From contig CBDCKA010000002.1 in NCBI GenBank assembly GCA_965218055.1, positions 2,604,001 to 2,668,000 on the forward strand: a stretch of DNA of 64,000 nucleotides, read 5' to 3'. The notes below the pieces were generated by a model that was not told the DNA's origin, made no database searches, and saw only the letters and a list, made by a program, of their open reading frames with translations. Source of the DNA: CBDBKE01 sp965218055. GTDB taxonomy: Bacteria; Acidobacteriota; Terriglobia; JAJPHL01; JAPKYU01. Positions 49,597-58,511 of the stretch are shown one piece after another (the stretch's first letter is position 1; every line of letters starts with the position of its first letter). The translations under genes were made by a program, and so were the position numbers.

Positions 49597-51699
49597 TCAG
49601 GGTGCCTGCACGGGGATGGTAACGGTGCGATCGGGGTTGGCGACAATCCCATTCTGGGTGAGCACCAGCGGGACGGCATCACCCGGCGCAACGCCGGAGG
49701 GCACCCGAGCGTTCACCTGGTAAAGCCCCACAAAGCCGGGCGCCAGTCCTTGGTAGGCTATTGCAGCTTCCATCCCTCCAATGGTCACCGTCACCGGCAG
49801 TTGGACGGTGCTGAACGAGGGCGCGGGGACTCCTGTTTCCACCTGCTCATTCACGGCACCCAAACCGGTGCAGAAAATTTGCAGCGTGTTGCCAGGGCGT
49901 GTCGGGTTCTGTGCCGTCACCTGCTGGAACGCGACGTCCAGGATGGCGGCGTTATCGCCGGCAATGAAGATGCCCGGCTGCACAGGAGCAATCAAGTAGT
50001 TCTGGGGCGCGGTCAGCAGGCCGCCCACCGTGACCGCAACGGGAACGCTATCGCCGGGGCTGACCTCGAACGGCACTTGCGCGTTGATCTGGTCAAAATC
50101 GGGAGTAGTGCCCACGAAATACAGCGGGGCATCGCGGCCGCCAATGCGCACGCTCACCCCGCCCAGCTCCCGCTCCAGCGGTAGCTGGGCGGCGAAATGG
50201 TTCTCGCCCGCGAAGCGGGCTCCAAACAGGGAGATGATGCCGCCGGGAGACAGCGGCCGCCGCGGGGTGAAGCCGGCTCCTTCCACCACCCCGTCGGCAA
50301 ACAACGTCGGCAAACTGAAATCGCCCGGCGCAGCCGCCGTCGAAACCGTAAAGGAGCGCTGCACTTCGGCAAAGGTAGGATGCAGGGCGTCAAAGGTGAC
50401 CGTCACCGAGGCCGCCTCGCTCTGCGGCACCCAGGTGCCGTTGTAGAAGCCGTCGCCCAGCGCACGGAGTGGGATGTTCAGGCCCTCGATGTTGGCCACC
50501 ACGGTCGCATTGGTCACGGTGCTGCCACAGTCGTCCACCACTACTGCCGTGAGCACACGGGGGAAGGAAACCGGCAGGCTCAATCCGTTGCCGATAGTGG
50601 TGGCCAGCACTTCCAGCCCTGTCGGAGCACACTGGTCCGCGCCCGGCAGACCCACCGCCAGCGTGCGGAGCGCCGCCGCCGCAGGAGCCACGACCAACAG
50701 GACCTCTACCTCCTGCTGGGGGCCGGAGGAAAAAGTGCCGGTGAGTTTGCCGCAATAGACACCGGCTGCCAGTGCCGCTGGATTTACCGAAACCTGTACT
50801 GTGAACGGACCCGCCGACGTTCTCCCGCTAGACGGACTCACCATGAGCCAGTCCCCGGCAGACTCGGTCGAGGCCAGAAAGTTAGCCGTGAGTGTTCCTC
50901 CTCCCGCGTTGCTCACCGTCAGGTTTTGCGCCGCCGGCATAGCGCCGCCCTGCGCGGCGACGAACAGCAGCCCCTGGGGGCTAATGTCCGCGGAGGCGGG
51001 CGTAGCCGCCGGTGCCACGAGGAGCGTCACTGAAAACAGTTGGGGATCATTAATCGCTCCCGGCGCGGAAACAGTTACCAGCGCCTGGAGAACGCCGGCG
51101 GCCAGTCCTGTGGGGTCAGCGGCTAGTGTGGTCGTCAAACTCTGGCCTGAGTTACTCGTTCCCGACAGCGGGGAAGCCGTCAGCCAAGATGGCAGCACGG
51201 AAATCGACCAGTTCAACGTTCCGGTCCCGGCGTTGAATACCCTCAGCGTTTGCACCGGGGGAGCAGACCCGTCCTCCACGGTGGTGAAGACGAAATCTAG
51301 CTGGCTGAGCGATAGCCTCGCACGCGGTTCGCTTAATGTGACCGTGACTGGAAAAGTTGCCTGAAAAGTGATTCCCGGTTCGCTTACGGTGTCGGTTTCG
51401 GTGATCACTGCCTGATAGACTCCGGCTCCCGGCAAGGCTGCATAATTAACTGTCACGGTGAAAGAGTTCACCTCACCCGGCCCTATTGGGAAGGAGTTCG
51501 GAAAGCTGAGCCAGCCCGTTCCGTTCAGGTAAGTCACCGAAAGATTAGCGGTGGCCGCTCCTTCTCCTTCAATCTGGCACTCCGGCGTTGCCTCGTTTAC
51601 CACAAAAACATGCTGCGTGGGAGCAGCCCCTACGATGGCGGAAAGATTCAGGGCCCGCGGAGAGAAGCAAGGGCTAATATCTTCGACTTGCTCGCTCAA
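49597..51699 (-). CDS. Surface/secreted protein with Solibacter-type C-terminal domain (main part of a frameshifted gene)
   Basis: Open frame of 700 aa beginning at an implausible TTG. It lacks a signal peptide because the true 5' part lies in the other frame (51696-52118). It has a tandem beta-sandwich array (BACON/Ig-like, e.g. LNWSISVLPSWLTASPLSGT, LTANFLASTESAGDWLMVSP). The C-terminal 235 residues match the Solibacter/Acidobacteria uncharacterised domain (PLSPGGIISLFGARFAGENH, then GDNAAILDV and GLGAVNEQVETGVPAP). A single G-run change would restore one 840-aa gene. Confidence 0.75.
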   Translation of the reverse strand: MSEQVEDISPCFSPRALNLSAIVGAAPTQHVFVVNEATPECQIEGEGAATANLSVTYLNGTGWLSFPNSFPIGPGEVNSFTVTVNYAALPGAGVYQAVITETDTVSEPGITFQATFPVTVTLSEPRARLSLSQLDFVFTTVEDGSAPPVQTLRVFNAGTGTLNWSISVLPSWLTASPLSGTSNSGQSLTTTLAADPTGLAAGVLQALVTVSAPGAINDPQLFSVTLLVAPAATPASADISPQGLLFVAAQGGAMPAAQNLTVSNAGGGTLTANFLASTESAGDWLMVSPSSGRTSAGPFTVQVSVNPAALAAGVYCGKLTGTFSSGPQQEVEVLLVVAPAAAALRTLAVGLPGADQCAPTGLEVLATTIGNGLSLPVSFPRVLTAVVVDDCGSTVTNATVVANIEGLNIPLRALGDGFYNGTWVPQSEAASVTVTFDALHPTFAEVQRSFTVSTAAAPGDFSLPTLFADGVVEGAGFTPRRPLSPGGIISLFGARFAGENHFAAQLPLERELGGVSVRIGGRDAPLYFVGTTPDFDQINAQVPFEVSPGDSVPVAVTVGGLLTAPQNYLIAPVQPGIFIAGDNAAILDVAFQQVTAQNPTRPGNTLQIFCTGLGAVNEQVETGVPAPSFSTVQLPVTVTIGGMEAAIAYQGLAPGFVGLYQVNARVPSGVAPGDAVPLVLTQNGIVANPDRTVTIPVQAP

Positions 51700-52118
51700 T
51701 GTGACCGTGACCGGAACGGTGAACTGGACGGTCTCTCCCCCATGTCGGTGTGGATGCCGCTGATCAGTGCTTGATACACTCCGGCTCCCGGCAAGGCTGC
51801 ATAATTAACTGTCACGGGGATAGAGTTCACCTCACCCGGTGCGAACAAGACGGAGGCCGGAACACTGAGCCAGCCTGTTCCGTTCAGGTAAGTCACCGAA
51901 AGATTAGCGGTGCCCCTATCCACTTCCTCTAGAGGGCAGATGGCCTCGTTGACGCTAACAAAATGGAGTGTGGGTGCAGCTCCCACGACAGCAGAAATAT
52001 TCAGGGCCCGTGGGGAGAGGCAATAGCTCACGTCGTCGACTTGCCCAAACGCGGGCGGGGCGACCATCAATGCCAGCCAGCAAGTTCCCCAACATAGCAA
52101 CTGTCGCATTGAGGTCAC
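51696..52118 (-). CDS. N-terminal part of the frameshifted surface protein
   Basis: A 140-aa open frame with a signal peptide (MTSMRQLLCWGTCWLALMVAPPAFG) and one beta repeat (SPRALNISAVVGAAPTLHFV to NYAALPGAGVYQALI). The repeat is nearly the same as the first unit of the downstream frame. At GGGGG (51737-51741, C-run on +) the frame goes off. Dropping one G gives GETVQFTVPVTVTLSEQVED, which joins the next frame exactly. It is therefore probably one gene with a frameshift or a sequencing error. Confidence 0.7.
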   Translation of the reverse strand: MTSMRQLLCWGTCWLALMVAPPAFGQVDDVSYCLSPRALNISAVVGAAPTLHFVSVNEAICPLEEVDRGTANLSVTYLNGTGWLSVPASVLFAPGEVNSIPVTVNYAALPGAGVYQALISGIHTDMGERPSSSPFRSRSH

Positions 52119-52266
52119 GCCTGCGCCCTTCCTAAGTTCTGTGGGTTTCCCAGCACCCGTTCGGTCCTCTCGGGGCGAATGTTCTGCTGGTTGGAAGAGT
52201 AAGCCTTTTCCGCGCTGGCTGCAAGACTGCGCCGGCTCATGAAGCCGGGACGCCAGTGCTCGGGTT

Positions 52267-52944
52267 TCAGCGGATGACGAGGACTTCGCGCAGATTGTCG
52301 CGCGCCAGGAAAAACTTCAGCGAGTGGAATGCCTGGAAGAGGTTTTCGATGTTGCGGTTGTTCAAAGGGCGGCGCAGCAGGATCTGGCCTTGAGGCAGCA
52401 ACTCCAGCGTCTCCGACCCCTGAATCCGGTACCGATAGCTAGGAATGCTGGCGCCCGGCTCTGCGATGTGGAAGAAGCAGAGGAGCACGCCGCCCGGTTT
52501 CAGCACCCAATGCAGGCGTTCCAGCAAAGGCCGCACCGCGCTTTCCTCCACCCGATCCAGCAAGTCCCAGCACAGCACGGCGTCAAACAACAGCATCTGG
52601 TAGTTTAAATTCTTGGCGAGGAAGGCTTGGGGGTCAAAACGCCACCGGCTGTTCTCTCCGCGCACGCGGTACGCACTGCTGGCCAGCGCCGGCTGAATGT
52701 CTTCGGTGTAAATCTTGTGGCTCAGCCCGGTGAAGAAATTGATGTTGGCCTGACAGGCTGCGCCTACATCGAGCACGCGCAGGCCCCGCTGCCCTTTCAG
52801 CTCGCGACAGAATTCGCGCAACCCGCTGCTGTGACGCGTCTGAGGCGCAGGGGCAGGAGACAGCCATGCTTGCTCATCGTCGGCTGGCTTGAACAGTTTT
52901 TTCAGGGTTTCGGTAAGCTGAGTCACCGCTTTCCCATCGAGCAC
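52267..52944 (-). CDS. Class I SAM-dependent methyltransferase-like protein
   Basis: A 225-aa protein. Motif I is LRVLDVGAACQANINFF (the glycine-rich loop is degenerate: DVGAACQ instead of DxGxGxG). Then there is motif III-IV-like DAVLCWDLLDRV and WVLKPGGVLLCFFHIAEPG. Substrate unknown. It lies 60 bases after a bactofilin gene. Confidence 0.72.
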   Translation of the reverse strand: MLDGKAVTQLTETLKKLFKPADDEQAWLSPAPAPQTRHSSGLREFCRELKGQRGLRVLDVGAACQANINFFTGLSHKIYTEDIQPALASSAYRVRGENSRWRFDPQAFLAKNLNYQMLLFDAVLCWDLLDRVEESAVRPLLERLHWVLKPGGVLLCFFHIAEPGASIPSYRYRIQGSETLELLPQGQILLRRPLNNRNIENLFQAFHSLKFFLARDNLREVLVIR

Positions 52945-53004
52945 CTACTCGGTCTCGCGCGGCCGTCCGGGCCGTGGGCATTCAGTTCTCTCCGATCGGA
53001 AGGA

Positions 53005-53535
53005 TCAAGGAAGCTTCTTTTCCGCGCTAAGACCAGCATAGGACGATGGCGTGGTGGCAGCGGCGGTCGCCTCCGTCCTTTTTGCCTCCGCCCGGCCTGC
53101 TTCGGGCTTCTGCGTTTCAATGCTTCCCTTGACGTAGGCTCCTTCCTCGATAATGGGGCGGGCCGTGATGATGTCGCCGATCAGCGACCCGGACTTGCGA
53201 ATCTCCACCTTGTCAATGGCGCGTACGTTCCCCTGCACCTTGCCGATGATCGTGATGTCCTTGGCGTGCAGGTTGGCCTTGACCCGGCCGTTGGGCCCGA
53301 CGGTCAGGTTGTGGTCCTTCAGTTCCACCGTACCTTCCACCTCACCGTCCACGTACAGATCCTCGCGTGCCGCCAACTCTCCCTTCACCGTGACGGTCTT
53401 GCCGATGTACGCCATTCCACCACGAAGCGGGACTTCCCGCTCCGGCTCGAAAGGTCTCCGGTCACTGGGTGCAGCCACAGGATTCACCTCCTTTGTCACG
53501 TTGGTTGGGGCTTCTTCTTTGTGCGTTTTCCACAT
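53005..53535 (-). CDS. Bactofilin (polymer-forming cytoskeletal protein)
   Basis: A 176-aa protein of the bactofilin family. The central beta-helix core (residues about 40-130) is clear: IGKTVTVKGELAAREDLYVDGEVEGTVEL, then ITIIGKVQGNVRAIDKVEI and GSLIGDIITARPIIEEGAYVKG. The N-terminus is charged and the C-terminus (EAGRAEAKRTEATAAA) is disordered. It forms non-polar filaments at the membrane. It has no peptidase neighbour of the usual kind. Confidence 0.92.
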   Translation of the reverse strand: MWKTHKEEAPTNVTKEVNPVAAPSDRRPFEPEREVPLRGGMAYIGKTVTVKGELAAREDLYVDGEVEGTVELKDHNLTVGPNGRVKANLHAKDITIIGKVQGNVRAIDKVEIRKSGSLIGDIITARPIIEEGAYVKGSIETQKPEAGRAEAKRTEATAAATTPSSYAGLSAEKKLP

Positions 53536-53971
53536 GCGTTGAACTCCTCGATCGTGGCAGGCTGCTGCTTGCCCACCGGCATGCCGGCTGTTCGCTGGAA
53601 CTATATCACAGGCAGGTTTTGAGGACAGTGCACAAGCCGGGCCGCGTGTCTTCCAGGTACAACCCGCGTTAAAACGTCTGCGCAGGCTCTATCTTTGGAC
53701 AGTGGGCAGGCAGCAGTGACTGGCTGCAAAGCAGCAGCACGTACGGCCTGTTGGGGGCGGCTAAAAGTACGCACTTGCTTTGGATCATTACACTGGCATA
53801 AAACTCGGCCAGCCAAAGCGCCAGCCAAGCCAGGCTCCGGCTTGTCAGCGGGTGGGGATACTCGTGGTAGATGGCACGGTAAGGGCGGGGCCCTGGCGTT
53901 GCGGAGTCCAGTTGCAGCAACGCGCGCAGCGGCTTTTTTTGCCTGGGGAGTCATGAAACTGAGGAGGCGTC
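53536..53971. other. Gene-free divergent spacer
   Basis: 436 bases between the divergent bactofilin and Nudix genes. No convincing gene or tRNA was seen. On the + strand an inverted repeat GCGTTGC/GCAACGC (53896-53902 and 53917-53923) is followed ten bases later by seven T (53934-53940), which could end a small transcript. Confidence 0.4.
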
Positions 53972-54526
53972 ATGGTCAGGCGGAAGTGGAAGTGCCTTGA
54001 GGTTGAACGGATTTTTTCCAGTCCCTGGCTGTGTTTGGAGAACCACCATGTGCGTTCTCCCGCCGGGCGAGAGTTCCACCACGTGGTGGTGGAGGCCGAC
54101 CCTTCGGTACTGATCGTACCGGTGACGCGAGAGGGCCGAATCATCATCATCCGGGAGTATCGCTACCCGACCCGCGGCTGGAATTTCGAACTGCCCGGAG
54201 GCGGCACCGACGGGTTGCCCCTGGCGGTCGCCGCCCGCAAGGAGTTGAAGGAAGAGACGGGCTACGTGGCGAGGCGGCTGGAAAAGGTTGGCAAGTTTGT
54301 CGTCTACAGCGGCGTGAGCAGCGAATTCTGCCATGTCTTCCTGGCCACCGGCTTGCGCCGCGGAGCACAACAACTGGGACACACGGAGAATATACGGGTT
54401 CGGGAGGTTAGCTGGCGGCAACTGGAGCAGATGATCGCCACCAACCGCTTCCGGGACGGCATGAGTCTGGCCGCCCTGATGATGAGCCGCCACCGTCTCC
54501 GGCGCCTGGTTGCCACCGCTGGCTGA
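53972..54526 (+). CDS. Nudix hydrolase (ADP-ribose pyrophosphatase-like)
   Basis: A 184-aa hydrolase of nucleoside-diphosphate derivatives. The Nudix box is PGGGTDGLPLAVAARKELKEETGY. Compared with GX5EX7REUXEEXGU it has Pro at the first Glu position and Lys for the Arg, while the metal-binding EE are intact. An ADPRase-type layout is seen: VPVTREGRIIIIREYRYP before the box and FVYSGVSSEFCHVFLATG after it. It may act on ADP-ribose or GDP-sugars. Confidence 0.88.
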   Translation: MVRRKWKCLEVERIFSSPWLCLENHHVRSPAGREFHHVVVEADPSVLIVPVTREGRIIIIREYRYPTRGWNFELPGGGTDGLPLAVAARKELKEETGYVARRLEKVGKFVVYSGVSSEFCHVFLATGLRRGAQQLGHTENIRVREVSWRQLEQMIATNRFRDGMSLAALMMSRHRLRRLVATAG

Positions 54527-54599
54527 TTTTTCCCAGAAGGCGCGATCGTGAAACCAAGGGCGGGGTCCGTTTAGTACACGGCTTGAATTTCACCCGGAC

Positions 54600-54628
54600 T
54601 TGCCTTTCAGTGAAGCTCATGGTACAAA
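54600..54628 (+). promoter_or_regulatory. Possible sigma-70 promoter of mrfA
   Basis: TTGCCT (54600-54605), 17 bases, then TACAAA (54623-54628). This would start transcription some 18 bases before ATG 54653. The match is only moderate. Confidence 0.3.
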
Positions 54629-54652
54629 GGAGACTGGCGAACAAAAAGCGAA

Positions 54653-57055
54653 ATGGGAGCTTTACTTGGTTCTGAGCTGATTCATTCGGCGGTTCGGGAA
54701 CTGGAACGCCGCTCGGCGGCCAGCGAATGCCTGACCGCTGTGCGTCACTTCCCGGCCCGTCCGGCGCGCTGGGCCGGCTTTCCCCAGTGGCTGGATCCGC
54801 GTCTGGTCGAGGCGCTGCGCCGCCGTGGGGTGGAACGTCTGTTTTCCCACCAGGCAGCGGCACTGGAGGCGGTCGAGGCCGGCCGCGACGTGGTGGTGGT
54901 CACCCCAACCGCCAGCGGCAAGACATTCTGCTACAACCTACCGGTGCTGAACCGGCTGCTGGCCGATCCCGGCGCGCGCGCCCTTTACCTGTTTCCCACC
55001 AAGGCTCTGTCGCGCGATCAGATGGAGGAATTAAACGGCACGATTGAAACACTAGGACCGGACGTGCAGCTTAAGTCGTTTGTCTATGACGGCGACACAC
55101 CCCAGGACGCTCGCCGGGCCATTCGCAACGAGGCGCAGGTGGTCATGACCAACCCCGACATGCTGCACGCCGGCATCCTGCCGCACCACACGCGCTGGGC
55201 GAGCCTGTTTGAAAACCTGCGCTACGTGGTGCTGGACGAGCTGCACACCTACCGCGGCGTCTTTGGCAGTCACGTGGCCAACGTGCTGCGCCGGTTGAAG
55301 CGCATCGCCGAGTTCTACCAGGCCCGCCCCCAATTCCTTTGTTGTTCAGCCACCATTGCCAATCCCGGCGAGCTGGCCAGCTCGCTGCTGGAGCGCCCGG
55401 TCGAAGTGGTGGCCGAGAATGGGGCGCCTGCCGGGGAAAAATTCTTCATGTTTTACAACCCTCCGGTGGTCAACCGGCAACTGGGTATCCGCCGCTCCTA
55501 CGTCAATGAGACGCGCCAGGTGGCGCTGAATTTCCTCGCCCGGGGGCTGCAGCTGATCGTGTTTGCCAACAGCCGCCTGGTGACGGAAATCCTGGTGACC
55601 TATCTGAAGGATGCCTGCGAGAAGTCGCCCCACGCTCGGTTCGGGCGCGCCGGGCAGGCCGTGGAGGTGTGGAGCGATCTGGGCGCCTGGAGCGCCGAGG
55701 CGGTGCGCGGGTATCGCGGCGGCTACCTGCCCGAGGAACGGCGGGGCATCGAGCGCGCGCTGCGAGAGGGCCTGGTGCGCGCCGTAGTTTCCACCAACGC
55801 GCTGGAGCTGGGCATTGACATCGGCTCGCTGGACGTGGTGTTGCTGGCCGGCTATCCCGGCACGATTGCTTCCACCTGGCAACGAGCTGGCCGCGCCGGG
55901 CGGCGCTCTGGCACCTCGGCTGCAGTGCTCATCGCCTCCAGCGCTCCGCTCGACCAGTTCATTGTCCAGAACCCGGATTACTTTTTCGGCCACTCACCCG
56001 AGCACGGCTACATCCAGCCCGACAACCCTGAGATTGTGGTGAATCACCTGAAGTGCGCCGCCTTTGAGTTGCCCCTGCGCCTGGAGGAAACCTTCGGCCG
56101 GCTGGATCTGCCCGAGATGTGCCGCCTGCTCGAGGAGAACGGGCTTCTGCACCGCTCGGGCGACGCGTACCACTGGTCGAGCGACGCCTATCCGGCTGAC
56201 GTTATCAGCCTGCGCGCGGTGACGTCGGACAATTTTGTCATTGTGGACATCAGCCCCGGCGCGGAAGACGCCCCTCGGGTCATTGGCGAGGTGGATTTCT
56301 CTAGCGCGCTGACCACGGTGCACGAGAAGGCAATCTACTTGCACGAGGGCCGCCAGTTCCACGTCGAGCGCTTTGACTATCAGCAGCGCAAGGCGTATGT
56401 CAAAACGGTCGAGGTGGATTACTTCACCGATGCCATCTCCCACACGCAGGTGAAAATTCTGGAGGAGCTGGCGCGGGCCGAGGCATCACCAACTGGAGAG
56501 GGCGCCGGCGGCGGGGCCGCCCGGGTGCACGGCGAGGTTGAGGTGAACACCCAGGTGGTGGGCTTCAAGAAGCTGAAGTTCTACACAGTGGAGAACGTCG
56601 GGGCAGGGCAGCTGACTATGCCCGAGCAGCAGATGCATACCACCGCCTACTGGCTCTCGCTCGCGCGCGAGTTCCTGGAGGCGCTGCCCTATCCGCCGGC
56701 TGCGCGCCAGAACGGCGTCGTTGCCCTGGGCAACGGCCTGCGTACGATGGCGACACTGCTGCTCATGTGCGACCGGCGGGATCTCGGGGTCGCCGTGGGC
56801 AACACCGGGGAGGCTGAATACGCGCCCAACATCTACCTCTACGATAATTATCCCGGCGGTATCGGCTTGAGCGAGCCGCTGTTTGAGCTGCACCACCGGC
56901 TGCTCGAGCAGACCCAGCGAATGATCGAGCACTGCGCCTGTGACGCCGGATGCCCCTCCTGTGTGGGTCCGGGCGGCGAGGTTGGCGAGCACGGCAAGGA
57001 AGTCGCCCTGGCAATGTTGGCGGCTTTGAAGCCTGAGCCCGCCCAGGCTAGGTAG
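54653..57055 (+). CDS. mrfA: MrfA-like DEAD-box helicase with DUF1998
   Basis: An 800-aa superfamily 2 helicase. Walker A is TPTASGKTF, Walker B is DELHTYRG (DExH), motif III is SATI and motif VI QRAGRAGR. The C-terminal DUF1998 ends with the four-cysteine site HCACDAGCPSC. This matches B. subtilis MrfA (YprA), which works with the exonuclease MrfB in mitomycin-C damage repair. mrfB follows 42 bases later. Confidence 0.93.
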   Translation: MGALLGSELIHSAVRELERRSAASECLTAVRHFPARPARWAGFPQWLDPRLVEALRRRGVERLFSHQAAALEAVEAGRDVVVVTPTASGKTFCYNLPVLNRLLADPGARALYLFPTKALSRDQMEELNGTIETLGPDVQLKSFVYDGDTPQDARRAIRNEAQVVMTNPDMLHAGILPHHTRWASLFENLRYVVLDELHTYRGVFGSHVANVLRRLKRIAEFYQARPQFLCCSATIANPGELASSLLERPVEVVAENGAPAGEKFFMFYNPPVVNRQLGIRRSYVNETRQVALNFLARGLQLIVFANSRLVTEILVTYLKDACEKSPHARFGRAGQAVEVWSDLGAWSAEAVRGYRGGYLPEERRGIERALREGLVRAVVSTNALELGIDIGSLDVVLLAGYPGTIASTWQRAGRAGRRSGTSAAVLIASSAPLDQFIVQNPDYFFGHSPEHGYIQPDNPEIVVNHLKCAAFELPLRLEETFGRLDLPEMCRLLEENGLLHRSGDAYHWSSDAYPADVISLRAVTSDNFVIVDISPGAEDAPRVIGEVDFSSALTTVHEKAIYLHEGRQFHVERFDYQQRKAYVKTVEVDYFTDAISHTQVKILEELARAEASPTGEGAGGGAARVHGEVEVNTQVVGFKKLKFYTVENVGAGQLTMPEQQMHTTAYWLSLAREFLEALPYPPAARQNGVVALGNGLRTMATLLLMCDRRDLGVAVGNTGEAEYAPNIYLYDNYPGGIGLSEPLFELHHRLLEQTQRMIEHCACDAGCPSCVGPGGEVGEHGKEVALAMLAALKPEPAQAR

Positions 57056-57097
57056 CGCCCGGCCTGGCGGGGGCGCAGGCACACCCGAGGAACTGCA

Positions 57098-58366
57098 ATG
57101 CAGACGGAGTTGGACAGGCTTCGGCGCAAGATCACCCGCATTGATCGCAAGTGGCGTGCTGGGCCAATAGCTGCTGCTGCCGTAGAGCAAGAGCGCTGGC
57201 GGCATCAACCCCGCGCGCTCTCGCCGACGGGCATCGAGGAGCTGCTGCCGGGCGAGATCCTGGAATCGCCCTCGGGCGCCTGCTTTCTCTCCTCGCGCAC
57301 CTATGAGTTTCACCGGCGGCACGGCAATGCAGATATTTCCACCCTGGCTGAGATGGAGGGCGCCCCGCTGGGTGTGACCGCACCCCCGTCGCGGTGGGCC
57401 TTTCTGGATACGGAAACCACGGGACTGGCTGGCGGCACTGGCACCTACTGCTTTCTGGTCGGGGTGGGCGCGCTGGAGGGGCGCGATTTCTGCGTCCGCC
57501 AGTTCTTCATGCGCGATTATGCGGAGGAGCCGGCCATGCTGGATGCGCTCGCCGAGCACCTGGCGCGCTTCGACGTGCTGGTCACCTACAACGGGAAATC
57601 GTTTGATGGGCCGCTGCTCGAAACACGCTTCCGCATGGCGCGCCGCCGCCCGGCGCACCAGCGCTTGGCGCACCTGGACGTGTTGCACTCGACACGGCGG
57701 CTGTTTCGCCTGCGGCTTGCCTCCTGCCGCCTGACCGAAATCGAGGCGGAAGTACTGGGTTTTTACCGGGAAGGGGACCTGCCGGGGGAGCTGATCCCCA
57801 ACTACTACTTTGACTACCTGCGCACTCATGACGCGCTCAAACTGGTGCCCATTTTCCACCACAACCAGATGGACATCCTGACGCTGGCCTGCCTGACGGC
57901 GCTGGTGCTGGCGGCGGTGGGCCGGCCTGAGGCTTCTCCGCTGGCCCACCCGCTGGACCTCTACAGCCTGGCCGCCTGGATTGCTAAGGTGGGTCGACGC
58001 GAAGTAGCCGCGCAGCTTTACCAACGTCTGCTGGACCAACGTGCCCTGGCCGGCCGATTGCCCGAAGCGGTCCAGTGGCGCGCCAAAGCCGAGTTGGCCG
58101 CGCTCTACAAACGCTCTCGCGACTATCATCGCGCCCTGCCTCTTTGGACCGAGCTGGCAGCCGCGGGCGATGGTACGCGACTGCTGGCCATGGAGGAGCT
58201 TGCCAAGTACTACGAGCACCGCGCCCACGACTACGCTCGCGCCCTGGCGGCAGCGCGTGCCGGCTTGGCCGCAGCCTCCGACACCGGCCCCTGGGACCGC
58301 CGCCTCCGCCGCCTCGAAAAGAAGCTAGCTGGGGATCATCGGCTCTGCCCCTCCGAGTCCACGTGA
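57098..58366 (+). CDS. mrfB: MrfB-like DEDDh exonuclease with TPR tail
   Basis: A 422-aa protein. The RNase H-like exonuclease domain (about 100-260) has FLDTETTG (D and E), YNGKSFDGPLLETRF (D) and HHNQMDILTL (H and D), the complete DEDDh set. A helical TPR-like region follows (AAQLYQRLLDQRALAGRLPEAVQWRAKAELAALYKRSRDYHRAL). It is the partner of MrfA in repair of crosslinks. Confidence 0.9.
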   Translation: MQTELDRLRRKITRIDRKWRAGPIAAAAVEQERWRHQPRALSPTGIEELLPGEILESPSGACFLSSRTYEFHRRHGNADISTLAEMEGAPLGVTAPPSRWAFLDTETTGLAGGTGTYCFLVGVGALEGRDFCVRQFFMRDYAEEPAMLDALAEHLARFDVLVTYNGKSFDGPLLETRFRMARRRPAHQRLAHLDVLHSTRRLFRLRLASCRLTEIEAEVLGFYREGDLPGELIPNYYFDYLRTHDALKLVPIFHHNQMDILTLACLTALVLAAVGRPEASPLAHPLDLYSLAAWIAKVGRREVAAQLYQRLLDQRALAGRLPEAVQWRAKAELAALYKRSRDYHRALPLWTELAAAGDGTRLLAMEELAKYYEHRAHDYARALAAARAGLAAASDTGPWDRRLRRLEKKLAGDHRLCPSEST

Positions 58367-58370
58367 GTGT

Positions 58371-58511
58371 GTGATTGATCTGAGCAAGATTCGAGCGGCA
58401 GCTCAAGCCGGGCACATCAGATGGCGCTACCATGCATTCTTGCGAGCCGCCAGCGGGGCATCATCCGAGACCAAGCGTTCTGAGGAGAGCCGATCATGCG
58501 CACGAGCATGA
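58371..58511 (+). pseudogene. Truncated DUF4258-like fragment
   Basis: A 46-codon open frame (GTG 58371) coding VIDLSKIRAAAQAGHIRWRYHAFLRAASG, similar to the N-terminus of DUF4258 proteins (many are RelE-like toxins), which read 'IRxAxxAGxIRWRxHAxxR'. After about 30 residues the similarity ends and the frame runs into the next gene. It is probably a remnant of a toxin gene. Confidence 0.45.

Noticed and set aside
53695..54000. Open frames on both strands in the spacer 53536-53971
   Set aside because: Short, no ribosome binding site and no recognisable motif; kept only as a spacer.
56486..58228. 580-codon - strand frame opposite mrfA/mrfB
   Set aside because: It spans two real + strand genes with all catalytic motifs and has no domain of its own.
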